Shown here: one piece after another, positions 7,701-14,556 of the stretch
How the letters are laid out: each line of letters starts with the position of its first letter
Numbering within the stretch: position 1 is the stretch's first letter
The notes under the pieces: generated by a model
Databases searched by the model: none
What the model was told of the DNA's origin: nothing
What the model saw: only the letters and a program-made list of their open reading frames with translations
Position numbers and translations under genes: made by a program
Source: Zelonia costaricensis
Taxonomy: Eukaryota > Euglenozoa > Kinetoplastea > Trypanosomatida > Trypanosomatidae
Assembly (NCBI GenBank): GCA_030849075.1
Contig: JASAOO010002950.1
Location: forward strand, 1-14,556
DNA length: 14,556 nt
Direction: 5' to 3'

Positions 7701-8002
7701 GAGAGCGGGCAGTGACGTAGTTGGGTTGCATCGCCAGCATACCACGTCGGCGTGCAACACTACGTGCGTACCACTATCGCGTTGAAGCACCTCCCGTGGT
7801 TGGGCCAGGGACGAGGGGAGGGGGGGGAGGGAGAAGTGGCACACCGGAAGCGTCACCCAGCACGTCGGAGGCTGTGACGCGGAACCGAAAAGAAAAAAAC
7901 TGCGTGAATGTCAAGGTGCCGTGTGTGTTGTGCGCTTGGCATGCGTGTGTGCCGGGTGTCTGCGCAGCAGTAGCCTGCGGACCTCGGTGCGGTGTCCCTG
8001 GG

Positions 8003-8698
8003 TCACGCTGGCGCCTGCCAGAAGCGGCACAACACGCGGCGCCCGTCGAAGGTGCTGCCGTGCAGGTGAGCGACGGCGGTGGCCGCCTTCTCGCTGCTGG
8101 ACAGCGTGCAGACGACGGCGACACGGTCGTCGAAGGAGCCGGCTGAGGAAGGGTCGTCGCCGGTCTCTTCCACCTTCGCCTGCTCGGCGCGCGCGGCCTT
8201 CGTCGGTGGCGCCTCCTCTGCGGCGTCATCGACGAGAAGGTGCCATGCAGTGACGGGGTCCTTTGCCACGGCTGCGACGCGCTCCGCCACGGCCGCGGCC
8301 AACTCCCGCTGCGCCGCCGGCGATGCCGCCTCGTAGGCGTCCAGGGCGATCACGTTGGTCAGCAGCACCGCCGGTGCTGGGGTGCCCGCTGGCGTGCCGC
8401 CCTGCAAGAGGCGCTTGCGTTTCTTGTGGATGTTCTGCTCGGTCCGCCGCCGCTCCCACCGCTTTGCGATGTCGTCCCGAATGCGCTCGACTATGTCCTC
8501 CAAGGGGAGGTGCTGCAGCGGGGCCTCCTTGAGCACTCGGTTGAACCAGAAGCTTGCCACGGCGTCCCACTGCTTCTCGTAGAAGTGGAAGTGGGGGTCG
8601 CTGCGGAGGCGCTCCGGCATCTTGAGGTCCTGCACGGAGAACTGCAGCCGCCGACCGGTGCTGCCCCACACAACGAGCGCGTTGCCCTCGTCTGCCAT
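8003..8698 (-). CDS. Protein with divergent RRM/UHM-like C-terminal domain, function unknown
   Basis: Predicted 231-residue protein I cannot assign to a named family. Residues 1-95 form an unrecognised domain with aromatic and charged helices (FHFYEKQWDAVASFWF region at 37-52) ending in a basic stretch (KKRKR, 92-96). From about 108 the pattern fits an RRM: an RNP2-like strand (AVLLTNVI, 110-117), an Ala-rich helix (128-146), a second strand, an acidic, probably disordered insert (157-190), an RNP1-like strand (VAVVCTLS, 193-200), a helix (203-213) and a last strand (RRVLCRFW, 220-227). The LLTN start and FDGR-V-x-x-FW end resemble U2AF-homology motifs, though the usual R-x-F is S-T-F here. 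It may bind RNA or a splicing factor ligand. Start chosen at ATG 8696-8698, just after the probable acceptor; longer forms from 8848 would need an upstream splice. Confidence 0.75.
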   Translation of the reverse strand: MADEGNALVVWGSTGRRLQFSVQDLKMPERLRSDPHFHFYEKQWDAVASFWFNRVLKEAPLQHLPLEDIVERIRDDIAKRWERRRTEQNIHKKRKRLLQGGTPAGTPAPAVLLTNVIALDAYEAASPAAQRELAAAVAERVAAVAKDPVTAWHLLVDDAAEEAPPTKAARAEQAKVEETGDDPSSAGSFDDRVAVVCTLSSSEKAATAVAHLHGSTFDGRRVLCRFWQAPA

Positions 8699-8754
8699 TC
8701 GTGCGTATGGAACGGAACGACAACGGGGTGTCGTGTCGGGTGTGCTGATGATTG

Positions 8755-8817
8755 CTGCAAGATGGGCGGGTGTAGGACAAGAAGCGTGTGGACGTGTCGA
8801 GGAGAAGGTGAGAGAAG
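8755..8817 (-). promoter_or_regulatory. Probable spliced-leader acceptor region for the RRM-like gene
   Basis: A C/T-rich tract on the transcribed strand (about 8817-8799) is followed by the first AG at 8756-8755 (CTTGCAG) and another at 8746-8745. Leaders would be 56 or 46 nt without upstream ATG. This supports the start at 8698. Confidence 0.5.
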
Positions 8818-8909
8818 TTTGCGCCATAGAGTCGGTATTGGTAGTCATGTGCAGGGGAAATATGGAACCACGTGGTGCGTAACGTGCGCGTCTGTGCTTT
8901 TGTGCGTGT

Positions 8910-8970
8910 GTGTGTGTGTTTGTGTGTGTGGCTCAGCTGCTGCTGCTGCCACACACACGCACACACACAC
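8910..8970. repeat. TG/CA inverted repeat (long hairpin)
   Basis: A TG-rich arm (8910-8931) and a CA-rich arm (8949-8970) pair over 22 positions with only two central mismatches, around a 17-base loop containing a CTG run. Either strand of RNA could fold into a long stem. It lies in the spacer 5' of the RRM-like gene. Confidence 0.85.
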
Positions 8971-9234
8971 AATGGGGTGGGATGGGGAGCGCGTCGCTGT
9001 CGATGCGAGGTGCGGACGTGCAGCTGGCGGCGCACAGGCGCCAATCGGCCGACACACCTGCAACAGCGCGTCTGGTCACTCTTCCATTCAAGACGACTGC
9101 CGTGCCGGCCACGCTCTGCGGAAGAGCGGAAGGGGCACGAGCGCAACGATGTGCTAGCGAGCCGAGGGGCCCCCCTCTCCACGTCGATGGCGGGGGGCGA
9201 GGCTCGTGCAGTTGGAGAAGTGACGACTCTGGCG

Positions 9235-9256
9235 TTTTTCTTTCTTTTTTTGGCAG
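9235..9256 (+). other. Plus-strand pyrimidine tract ending in AG (A-rich in the RNA)
   Basis: Seventeen bases of almost only T on the plus strand, ending five bases before an AG at 9255-9256. In the gene transcripts this reads as an A-rich tract within the kinase-RRM spacer. It may be a poly(A)-like tail of an old retroposon, a 3' UTR element, or an antisense acceptor. Confidence 0.4.
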
Positions 9257-9747
9257 CGCTGCGCGGCTGACGTCTTGCGACACCGACGCGAAGGGGCGTA
9301 GTGGCGCCGGGCGAACACAGGGAACACGTGTGGGGTGGAGCGGGGTGGGTGGGTGGGGGGGGGGGGGAGCGCGGTGCCCCTGGTGAAGCAGCGGGGGAAC
9401 TCAAAGGGAAAGGGGGCCACAGAAGGGCGCCGCCGATCCTATACATTGGTGCGACAGTGAAGTCGCAGCAGGCGTCGTGCGCGGTGTTGAAGCCATTCCC
9501 GCCCAACTCTCCGCCGCCTCTCGTCTTCCGAGCCTCCTCCCCCCCTCACGGACACGCAGGGCACAGCTGCTGCATGCGGTGTCGGCACTGAGGAGCGGTG
9601 AGGGGGTTAGGGGTCGGACTGTGGGAGAGGGGAGTGGATGAGGCACGTTGTCTGCGTGAGGTACTGTGTTCACGGCACAAGACAAGGAGCGGTGTCCTCA
9701 GCTAAGCGGGTGGGCGAGACGGCAGGGACGGTGGGAGGCGCTGGGCC

Positions 9748-9762
9748 GGGGGGGGGGGGGGG
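9748..9762. repeat. G homopolymer, 15 bases
   Basis: An uninterrupted G run on the plus strand, C in the transcript. A similar 13-base run lies at 9355-9367, preceded by GGGT repeats with G-quadruplex potential. Length is likely unstable and prone to sequencing error. Confidence 0.9.
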
Positions 9763-10183
9763 CGGGGGATGAAGGGTGGGGTGGTGGTAGGGGCGGAGCA
9801 CCGGTGCAACATCGCGGGCACCGCGGGGGGCAAACAGACAATCAATGCGGGGAAGAAGGGCAGCGGCACCACCGGAAGAAGGGAGGAGGAGGCGGGACTG
9901 AGAAACATCGAACACGCAAGCGCGGTGATGGGGGAGGGACAGCGGGGACATGGACGGGAACAAGGAGGCGCGGGATGCGGGAGGAGGGGGAATCAAGAAT
10001 CATGGCGCGGCGTCAGCCGTCCCGCTGCCGGCGCTCTGCCGCTCACCGACGCGGACCGTTGAAGAAAAACACGGCGAGAGGGGCACAAGCGCCGAGCAGG
10101 GCAGCGCACACAGGGCGGGTTGCGGAGACGCACAGGAGCGCCAGAAGCGTGCGAACAGATGATAAGCGGAAAAGAAAAAAATG

Positions 10184-10209
10184 ACACACACACACACACA
10201 CACACACAC
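10184..10209. repeat. AC microsatellite, 13 units
   Basis: Perfect (AC)13 in the presumed 3' UTR of the kinase, about 320 bases past its stop codon; GT in the RNA. Confidence 0.95.
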
Positions 10210-10529
10210 GCATGCGAAGACGCACGGACGCGCACCAAAAACAGGGGCGTGCGGGGCCGCCATCAAAGACATGGAGGGCTGGGTAAAAATGGAAGAACAC
10301 ACACCGGCTGAGGCACCCCGCCTCCCCGCACATACGCAGCACGTAGGAAGGGCACACCGGCATGAGTGGAGAGCGGCGCGGCGAGGAGTCCTGAGAGCTT
10401 CCGCCCTTCTCACAGCCGGAGGGCACGCGTGAACCGGGTGCACGGTGCGTTGCGACGACGTGGCCCGCCTCCGGCGTCGGTGGCCATCGCATGCCATGGT
10501 CCCCACCTGTCGCACCACGTACGCCGCGG

Positions 10530-12197
10530 CTACGAGAGTTTCTCGTTCCGGCGTGCCATCGGCGGTCGCGCGATCGGCGGCAGGCGCACCCCCCGCGAGT
10601 CCTTCTTGGGTGGCGCTCGCATCGAGCTGCTGCTCACCGTGCTGCGCTTGTGCCGGTGCCCGCTTGTTGACTCCACCGGGGAGATGAATGTGGCATCCTC
10701 GAAGCTAGCTTGGGTGTCGCGGCTTTGCATCTCCGTGGTCGACACGCTGTGGGAGAGCGGCGGTGTGGCTTTCTCGCGCAGAGAAGTGTTGATCTGAGCT
10801 ATTATGTCGGCGCTGAGGCCGGTGTCGCCGACGTTGATACTCGTTACGTGGGAGAGCGGGTTGCGGATCAGCCGGACGATGGCGCGTCCTGCGACGGCGG
10901 GAATCGGGTTGTGAGAAAGGTCCAACGACTGCAGGGTCGGGTGCCGCGTCACGACCTTGAGCAGCGACTGAATTACAGACAGACTGTGTATGTTGTTCCA
11001 ACTAAGGTCCACGTGCTTCAGAAACGGGCACGTGTCAATCATCGCGACGAGCTCCAGCAGCGCCATGGGGTGGGCATGGAACATGTGGCTGCACTCCAGC
11101 GACGCGCCGGTGGGGACGTAGCTCCCCGTCACGAGGTAGCGGTAGTCGCGCAGGATGGGCAGGCTGTCGTAGCCGAGGCGCACGAGCCGCTGCACCTTCT
11201 GCAAATACATGAGGCGCTGAGCCCCGATCACGGCCAGGACGGCGGAGCGCCAGCGCGCGGCTGGGCGCAGCGAGTTGGCAGCGTTTGCGTGGGATTGGTA
11301 GAAGGAGGTGCGCCGGTTTGCCTCCATGCCTTCCTTGATCCACGGGTGCTTGAGTGCGTCTTTCGCTGTCATGCGGCGGTGCGGGTCGAAGAGGAGGAGT
11401 TGGCTAATGAAGTCCTGCAGCAGCGGCGGGCATCGCAGAGCATCCGCGCCGTGCTCTGCGTCGGGCGCGCGGTAGCCGCGGCAGATGGCCTTGGTGAGCG
11501 CTGACTCGCTGCGCGCCTGGAACGGGTAGCGGCCGTGGAACATGACGTGCGCGATGACGCCCATGGCCCACATGTCCACCGGCTTGCCGTAGTTCTTCTC
11601 CAGCAATATCTCCGGCGCCATAAAGTGCAGCGTCCCACAGCACGTCGTCAGGCACTGCTCGTTGCCGGCGAACACGGAAAGACCGAAGTCGGAAATCTTC
11701 ACAACGAGGTCGTTTTGGGAGAGGAGGCAGTTGCTCGGCTTGAGGTCGCGGTGCACGATGCCCTTCTCATGGATGTACTCGACGGCCATGAGCAGCTGCG
11801 TGATGAAGCGGCGCGCCTCCAGCTCCGACGCGTTGTGCCGGTCAATGCGACTCTGAAGCGATCCGCCGGGGAGGTACTCCATGACGATGGACAGCGCGGC
11901 CTCGTCCTGAAACGTCTCCTCGAGTTTCACGATGTTCGGGTGCGACAGCAGGCTCATTGTTTCCACCTCCCCCATCACGCTGCGCAGCCCCTTCGTGCCG
12001 GCCTGCCGCTTGTCGATGCGCTTCACCGCAAACATGTCTTTTGCGCCGCTACGGCGCGTCGCACTCCAGACATCGCCGTACGAGCCGGCGCCGATCTTCT
12101 CTATGAGAACGTAGCGCGTTTCCACGTCTACGCTCTCGCTTGTGCCGCCTGCTTTGGCGTTGCGCAAGAGGCTATCTTGCAGGGCGTTGAAGTCCAT
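10530..12197 (-). CDS. Ser/Thr protein kinase (CAMK-like) with C-terminal leucine-rich repeats
   Basis: Predicted 555-residue protein. A complete kinase domain spans about 29-288: glycine loop G36-x-G38-x-x-G41, ATP lysine K59, helix C E77, catalytic HRDLKPSN (D151), DFG at 170-172, two adjacent Thr (184-185) in the activation loop, and APE at 194-196. All key residues are present, so it should be active. Overall pattern (HPNIVKLEE, HPWI ending) is CAMK-like, although PSN replaces PEN. After a linker, residues about 375-475 contain two or three leucine-rich repeats of the long, ribonuclease-inhibitor type (HVDLSWNNI, SLDLSHNPI, SINVGDTGL). The tail (480-555) is Ser/Thr- and Arg-rich, likely disordered. 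LRRs probably bind a partner or target the kinase. The first ATG is 12195-12197; only a GTG and then a stop lie upstream in frame. Confidence 0.93.
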   Translation of the reverse strand: MDFNALQDSLLRNAKAGGTSESVDVETRYVLIEKIGAGSYGDVWSATRRSGAKDMFAVKRIDKRQAGTKGLRSVMGEVETMSLLSHPNIVKLEETFQDEAALSIVMEYLPGGSLQSRIDRHNASELEARRFITQLLMAVEYIHEKGIVHRDLKPSNCLLSQNDLVVKISDFGLSVFAGNEQCLTTCCGTLHFMAPEILLEKNYGKPVDMWAMGVIAHVMFHGRYPFQARSESALTKAICRGYRAPDAEHGADALRCPPLLQDFISQLLLFDPHRRMTAKDALKHPWIKEGMEANRRTSFYQSHANAANSLRPAARWRSAVLAVIGAQRLMYLQKVQRLVRLGYDSLPILRDYRYLVTGSYVPTGASLECSHMFHAHPMALLELVAMIDTCPFLKHVDLSWNNIHSLSVIQSLLKVVTRHPTLQSLDLSHNPIPAVAGRAIVRLIRNPLSHVTSINVGDTGLSADIIAQINTSLREKATPPLSHSVSTTEMQSRDTQASFEDATFISPVESTSGHRHKRSTVSSSSMRAPPKKDSRGVRLPPIARPPMARRNEKLS

Positions 12198-12213
12198 GCC
12201 GAACACCTTTCAT
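12172..12213 (-). other. Upstream ORF overlapping the kinase start
   Basis: An ATG at 12213-12211, 16 bases before the kinase ATG and out of frame, opens 13 codons and ends in a TAG inside the kinase coding region (12174-12172). All nearby candidate splice AGs (12252, 12242, 12235) would keep it in the mRNA, so kinase translation would depend on leaky scanning. Confidence 0.5.
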
Positions 12214-12250
12214 ATATCGACGGCGCCCCGCAACTACGAGCTGTGTGTAC

Positions 12251-12340
12251 CTGTCCGATGGCAGCGCACGTCAGCCACGGATGAAAACAAAAGGAAAGAA
12301 ACCAAACGCAGAGGCAGGAGGAGGAGAGGGAGAGAGAGAT
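12251..12340 (-). promoter_or_regulatory. Probable spliced-leader acceptor region for the kinase gene
   Basis: A long C/T-rich then T-rich tract on the transcribed strand (12340-12280) precedes the first AG at 12252-12251; further AGs follow at 12242-12241 and 12235-12234. The leader would be about 53 nt or less. Confidence 0.55.
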
Positions 12341-12551
12341 CAGGTGACATAAATTGCAGGGATTGTGCGTGGGCATGCATAGGCGCGGTAAAGCTGGCGC
12401 GCGGAACGAGTGTGCGCACGACCCGAGTCACGACATCGCGGCACTTTTATGGCCCGAGAACGCAGGTGCGCCGTCATCTCGCGGTTCCACCGCCCACACA
12501 CAAACGCACCCAGCGGCGTTCTCGTGCGCCGCAGCTTCAGAGCATGACCGC

Positions 12552-12565
12552 AAAAAAAAAAAAAA
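12552..12565. repeat. A homopolymer, 14 bases (U tract in RNA)
   Basis: Fourteen A on the plus strand, hence a U14 tract in the transcript, about 350 bases before the kinase ATG. It could act as an alternative pyrimidine tract or mark the ARL1 polyadenylation zone. Confidence 0.85.
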
Positions 12566-13048
12566 GGAATGCGGCATGACAAAGCAAGTTCTGAGCCGCC
12601 ATCAATTCCTCGCCCGCGAGGCCCGCGACCTCGGCAATCGCGGCCGTGGCAGAGGCGCAAAACGGCCGCAGTGTTGTTTGGATTCTAAGAGAGCACTGCA
12701 CCAACGCAATGACGCAACCGAGCACACGCACGACCTCACAAATGCGGGACGCGAGGGGCGCGGGAGGGGGTGGGCGGAGGCACCGGAGTACGGCGGTGCC
12801 GCACGCCGCCAAACCGTGCATCACATCACCACGAAAATAAGCACAATGAGAAACCACAAGGGGAGTGGGAGGGAGGGGAGCGAGGAAGGTGTGGCAGCTT
12901 CACGCGTTGCTACCGCAGCGACGCTCACCAGCCGGGCGAAGCCGGCGTTGATTCCCTGGACGCCCGTGTCTGTGGCCTCTTGACCTCCAACATGCCACGC
13001 GCAGCAGGGGCCCGCCAGGCGCGCAGCCACAGGCGGTACTGCGCTCCC

Positions 13049-13064
13049 GGCCGCTTCGGCGGCC
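13049..13064. repeat. Small perfect hairpin
   Basis: Six-base GC stem around a TTCG loop on the plus strand (CGAA on the transcribed strand), about 170 bases past the ARL1 stop in its presumed 3' UTR. Confidence 0.6.
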
Positions 13065-13233
13065 CATTAAGTTGAGGGGGCGAGGTGGAGAAGGCACGAG
13101 GTCCGTGGGCTCAGACAGCTGTGAAAGAGGGTTGGCGTCAAGCTTCCGGAGTGACCCGCCCCGCGCTCAGCGTCCTCCGTTATCCCAAAGCGCTGCGTCT
13201 CTCGCACGTCGATACTGCACGCGGCGCGCGCCT

Positions 13234-13800
13234 CTACTGCGTGGCAAGACCCTGCTCTCGCAGCCGCTCCACCAGCCAATCCATGCCCTCCAGAAGACCG
13301 TCGCCCGTCTTCGCGCTGCTCTTCACCACCGTCCACGTTCGATTCATGATGGAGGAGACGCCGAGCTGGTCTGCAATTTCCACCTCGCTGGCCGCCTCTG
13401 GGAGATCCTGCTTGTTGGCGAAGATGAGCAGCAGGCTCTTGCGCAGCTCGTCCTCGTCCAGAAGGGCGTACAGCTCGTGCTTGGCGACCCCCATGCGGTC
13501 GCGGTCGGTGCTGTCCACCACGTAGATGACGGCGTCGGTGTCGCTGAAGTAGCAGCGCCAGTACGGCCGCACCCCTGTCTGACCGCCAAGGTCCCAGACC
13601 TCGAAGGAGATGTTCTTGTACTGTAGCGTCTCGAGGTTGACGCCGACGGTGGGGACCGTCGTCACAACGTCGCCAAGGTGCAGGCGGTACAGGATCGACG
13701 TCTTGCCCGCGTTATCAAGGCCCAGCATCAACACACGGATCTTGCGGTCCGCCGGCAGCAGACCCAGCGCCTGCTTCAGACTAGACAACCACGCGCCCAT
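13234..13800 (-). CDS. Arf-like GTPase ARL1
   Basis: Predicted 188-residue small GTPase with the full Arf/ARL fold. Starting at the ATG 13798-13800 gives MGAWLSS, whose Gly2 and following residues fit N-myristoylation and an amphipathic N-terminal helix. Nucleotide motifs are all present: GLDNAGKT (27-34), switch I T51, WDLGGQ (69-74), NKQD (129-132) and SAK (162-164). Length and sequence pattern, including RPYWRCYF after WDLGGQ, match ARL1, which acts at the trans-Golgi by recruiting GRIP-domain golgins and regulating vesicle traffic; in trypanosomes ARL1 has been linked to Golgi integrity and exocytosis. An upstream in-frame GTG is not used: the first ATG after the probable acceptor gives the myristoylation signal. 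No key residue is missing. Confidence 0.95.
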   Translation of the reverse strand: MGAWLSSLKQALGLLPADRKIRVLMLGLDNAGKTSILYRLHLGDVVTTVPTVGVNLETLQYKNISFEVWDLGGQTGVRPYWRCYFSDTDAVIYVVDSTDRDRMGVAKHELYALLDEDELRKSLLLIFANKQDLPEAASEVEIADQLGVSSIMNRTWTVVKSSAKTGDGLLEGMDWLVERLREQGLATQ

Positions 13801-13830
13801 GTTAGTCCCCGCGCGTGCCACAGATCGGTG

Positions 13831-13858
13831 CTGAGGAAAGAGAGGGAGAAAGGGGGAT
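13831..13858 (-). promoter_or_regulatory. Probable spliced-leader acceptor region for ARL1
   Basis: A nearly pure C/T tract on the transcribed strand (13857-13835) runs straight into CAG, with AG at 13832-13831. This is the cleanest acceptor in the window and gives a 30 nt leader without upstream ATG. Confidence 0.65.
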
Positions 13859-14371
13859 ATGATACAGGACAGGCCCGAGGGCGGGGGGACAAAGGAGGTG
13901 TGATGGGGGACTGACGTCGCTTCCGCAGCGTGTCACCTTGGCCGTCAGTCGGCTGTCAAAACGGAGAGCGGTCAGCGTGGGCCTCCCGGCGTAACTAACT
14001 GCACCGAGAGGTTGAACCAGGGCCAGGTGAGCAACAGAGAGAAGATGAGGTAGAAGTGTAGAGTACACACGCATAACACGGCCGTGGCAGCGGCGGCCGG
14101 ACCAGTAACGCCTACCCACCACACATGGCAAGCGGTCATCAGAGCTCCAGAGCGCAACGCAGCACTACATTTCGGACCTGCGAAGCGCATCTCCTCATTA
14201 CAACGCCAATCTCGATCCCGCCATCACCCGCTGCACCTGCCACATACAACGCAGCGGAAGTCCCCGAGGCGCTTTTATGCGGGGTCCGATGCCCCGGCGT
14301 ACGAGTAAGCTGCGTGACCAGCACCAGCCAGAGGTAGCGCCTCTCACGCTTCACACTAAAAAGGTTCGAGC

Positions 14372-14388
14372 GCCTTGCGACGCAAGGC
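14372..14388. repeat. Perfect 8-base inverted repeat with one central base
   Basis: Two complementary 8-base arms (14372-14379 and 14381-14388) flank a single A. As RNA it folds as a 7-base stem with a three-base loop. Role unknown. Confidence 0.7.
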
Positions 14389-14556
14389 ACCCAAACAAGC
14401 AACGCCTGGAATTGCACCCCAGTTCGATGTATGCGTTCGCACGCAGAGGCACACACACACACAGAGCTAGGCGCCGGAGGCCCCACACTTACTTACCGGG
14501 GACTGCCTCGCGCAACATGCGCGGCAGTGTATTTTCGGGCAGCACAGACGCGGGGA

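Larger units (their letters stand above)
7554..8002. other. Spacer between the RRM-like gene and the J-domain gene
   Basis: A 449-base stretch with the RRM gene 3' UTR and the J-protein leader. It has an A-rich tract at 7887-7900 (pyrimidine in RNA) and a G-rich tract at 7811-7833. No gene is seen. Confidence 0.5.
8699..10529. other. 1.8 kb gene-free spacer between the kinase and the RRM-like gene
   Basis: The longest spacer. It should be mainly kinase 3' UTR. Contents seen: AC microsatellite, two long G runs, a TG/CA hairpin, a T-rich plus-strand tract and generally purine-rich plus strand. Long frames exist on both strands but are low-complexity (Arg/Gly/Pro/His) or shadow the RRM gene. 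A degenerate SIDER-type retroposon could be hidden here but I cannot confirm one. Confidence 0.5.
12198..13233. other. Spacer between ARL1 and the kinase gene
   Basis: A 1036-base stretch with the ARL1 3' UTR and kinase leader. It holds the U14 tract, the acceptor tract and a small perfect hairpin (13049-13064). Frames within it are compositionally odd and unsupported. Confidence 0.5.
13801..14556. other. Region upstream of ARL1 to the window edge
   Basis: Contains the ARL1 leader and presumably the 3' UTR of the next gene, which lies outside the window. It has a palindrome at 14372-14388 and a CA microsatellite near 14450-14462. I see no coding region, tRNA or clear strand switch. Confidence 0.5.

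Noticed and set aside
8699..8848. 50-residue N-terminal extension of the RRM-like protein
   Set aside because: It lies across the probable acceptor AG at 8756-8755 and its pyrimidine tract; composition is spacer-like.
8240..9157. 305-codon plus-strand frame
   Set aside because: Antisense to the RRM-like gene and then runs through TG/CA repeats.
8226..9506. 426-codon minus-strand frame
   Set aside because: A frame shadow of the RRM-like gene extended through the spacer and microsatellites.
10710..12284. Long plus-strand frames (264 and 249 codons)
   Set aside because: Antisense shadows of the kinase coding sequence.
14350..14420. Possible tRNA (GGTTCGA-like T-loop)
   Set aside because: No matching T stem, anticodon arm or acceptor stem could be built on either strand.
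1..14556. Bacterial operon, CRISPR array or insertion sequence
   Set aside because: No ribosome-binding sites, no spaced direct repeats, no transposase or terminal inverted repeats; gene style is kinetoplastid.

Overview
This window looks like nuclear DNA from a trypanosomatid, most likely a Leishmaniinae parasite (Leishmania or a close relative). The evidence is a GC-rich sequence with eight intron-less genes, all on the minus strand, separated by long purine-rich (plus-strand) spacers full of microsatellites. Just upstream of nearly every start codon the transcribed strand has a long polypyrimidine tract followed by a first AG. This is the signature of spliced-leader trans-splicing within a polycistronic gene array. 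No bacterial ribosome-binding sites, introns, tRNA or rRNA genes, CRISPR arrays or transposase genes were seen. The genus is an inference from style, not proven.

In the direction of transcription (right to left) the genes are: an ARL1-type Arf-like GTPase (13234-13800); a CAMK-like protein kinase carrying a C-terminal leucine-rich-repeat region (10530-12197); a small protein with a divergent RRM/UHM-like fold (8003-8698); a mitochondrial-type membrane-anchored J-domain protein (6759-7553); a RING-H2 protein ending in a possible CaaX box (5161-5745); two tandem paralogous multi-pass membrane proteins of the CREST/TMEM8-myomaker type (2862-3539 and 1448-2113); and a secreted/ER protein with an ARMET/MANF-like C-terminal (SAP-like) domain (136-630).

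Neighbouring genes do not form a single pathway, as is usual in kinetoplastid arrays, where expression is set after transcription. Several belong loosely to membrane traffic or protein quality control: ARL1 at the trans-Golgi, the J protein in mitochondria, the RING E3 ligase candidate, and the ARMET-like protein in the secretory pathway. The tandem CREST pair is the only local duplication.

The most interesting signals are the CREST pair with its complete Ser/His/Asp/HxxxH set; the kinase-LRR architecture, whose start codon is overlapped by an out-of-frame upstream ORF; an AG-free 22-24 bp tandem repeat acting as a probable polypyrimidine tract before one CREST gene (next to the only ambiguous base); an upstream ORF in the other CREST leader; and a long TG/CA hairpin in the 1.8 kb spacer between the kinase and RRM genes.
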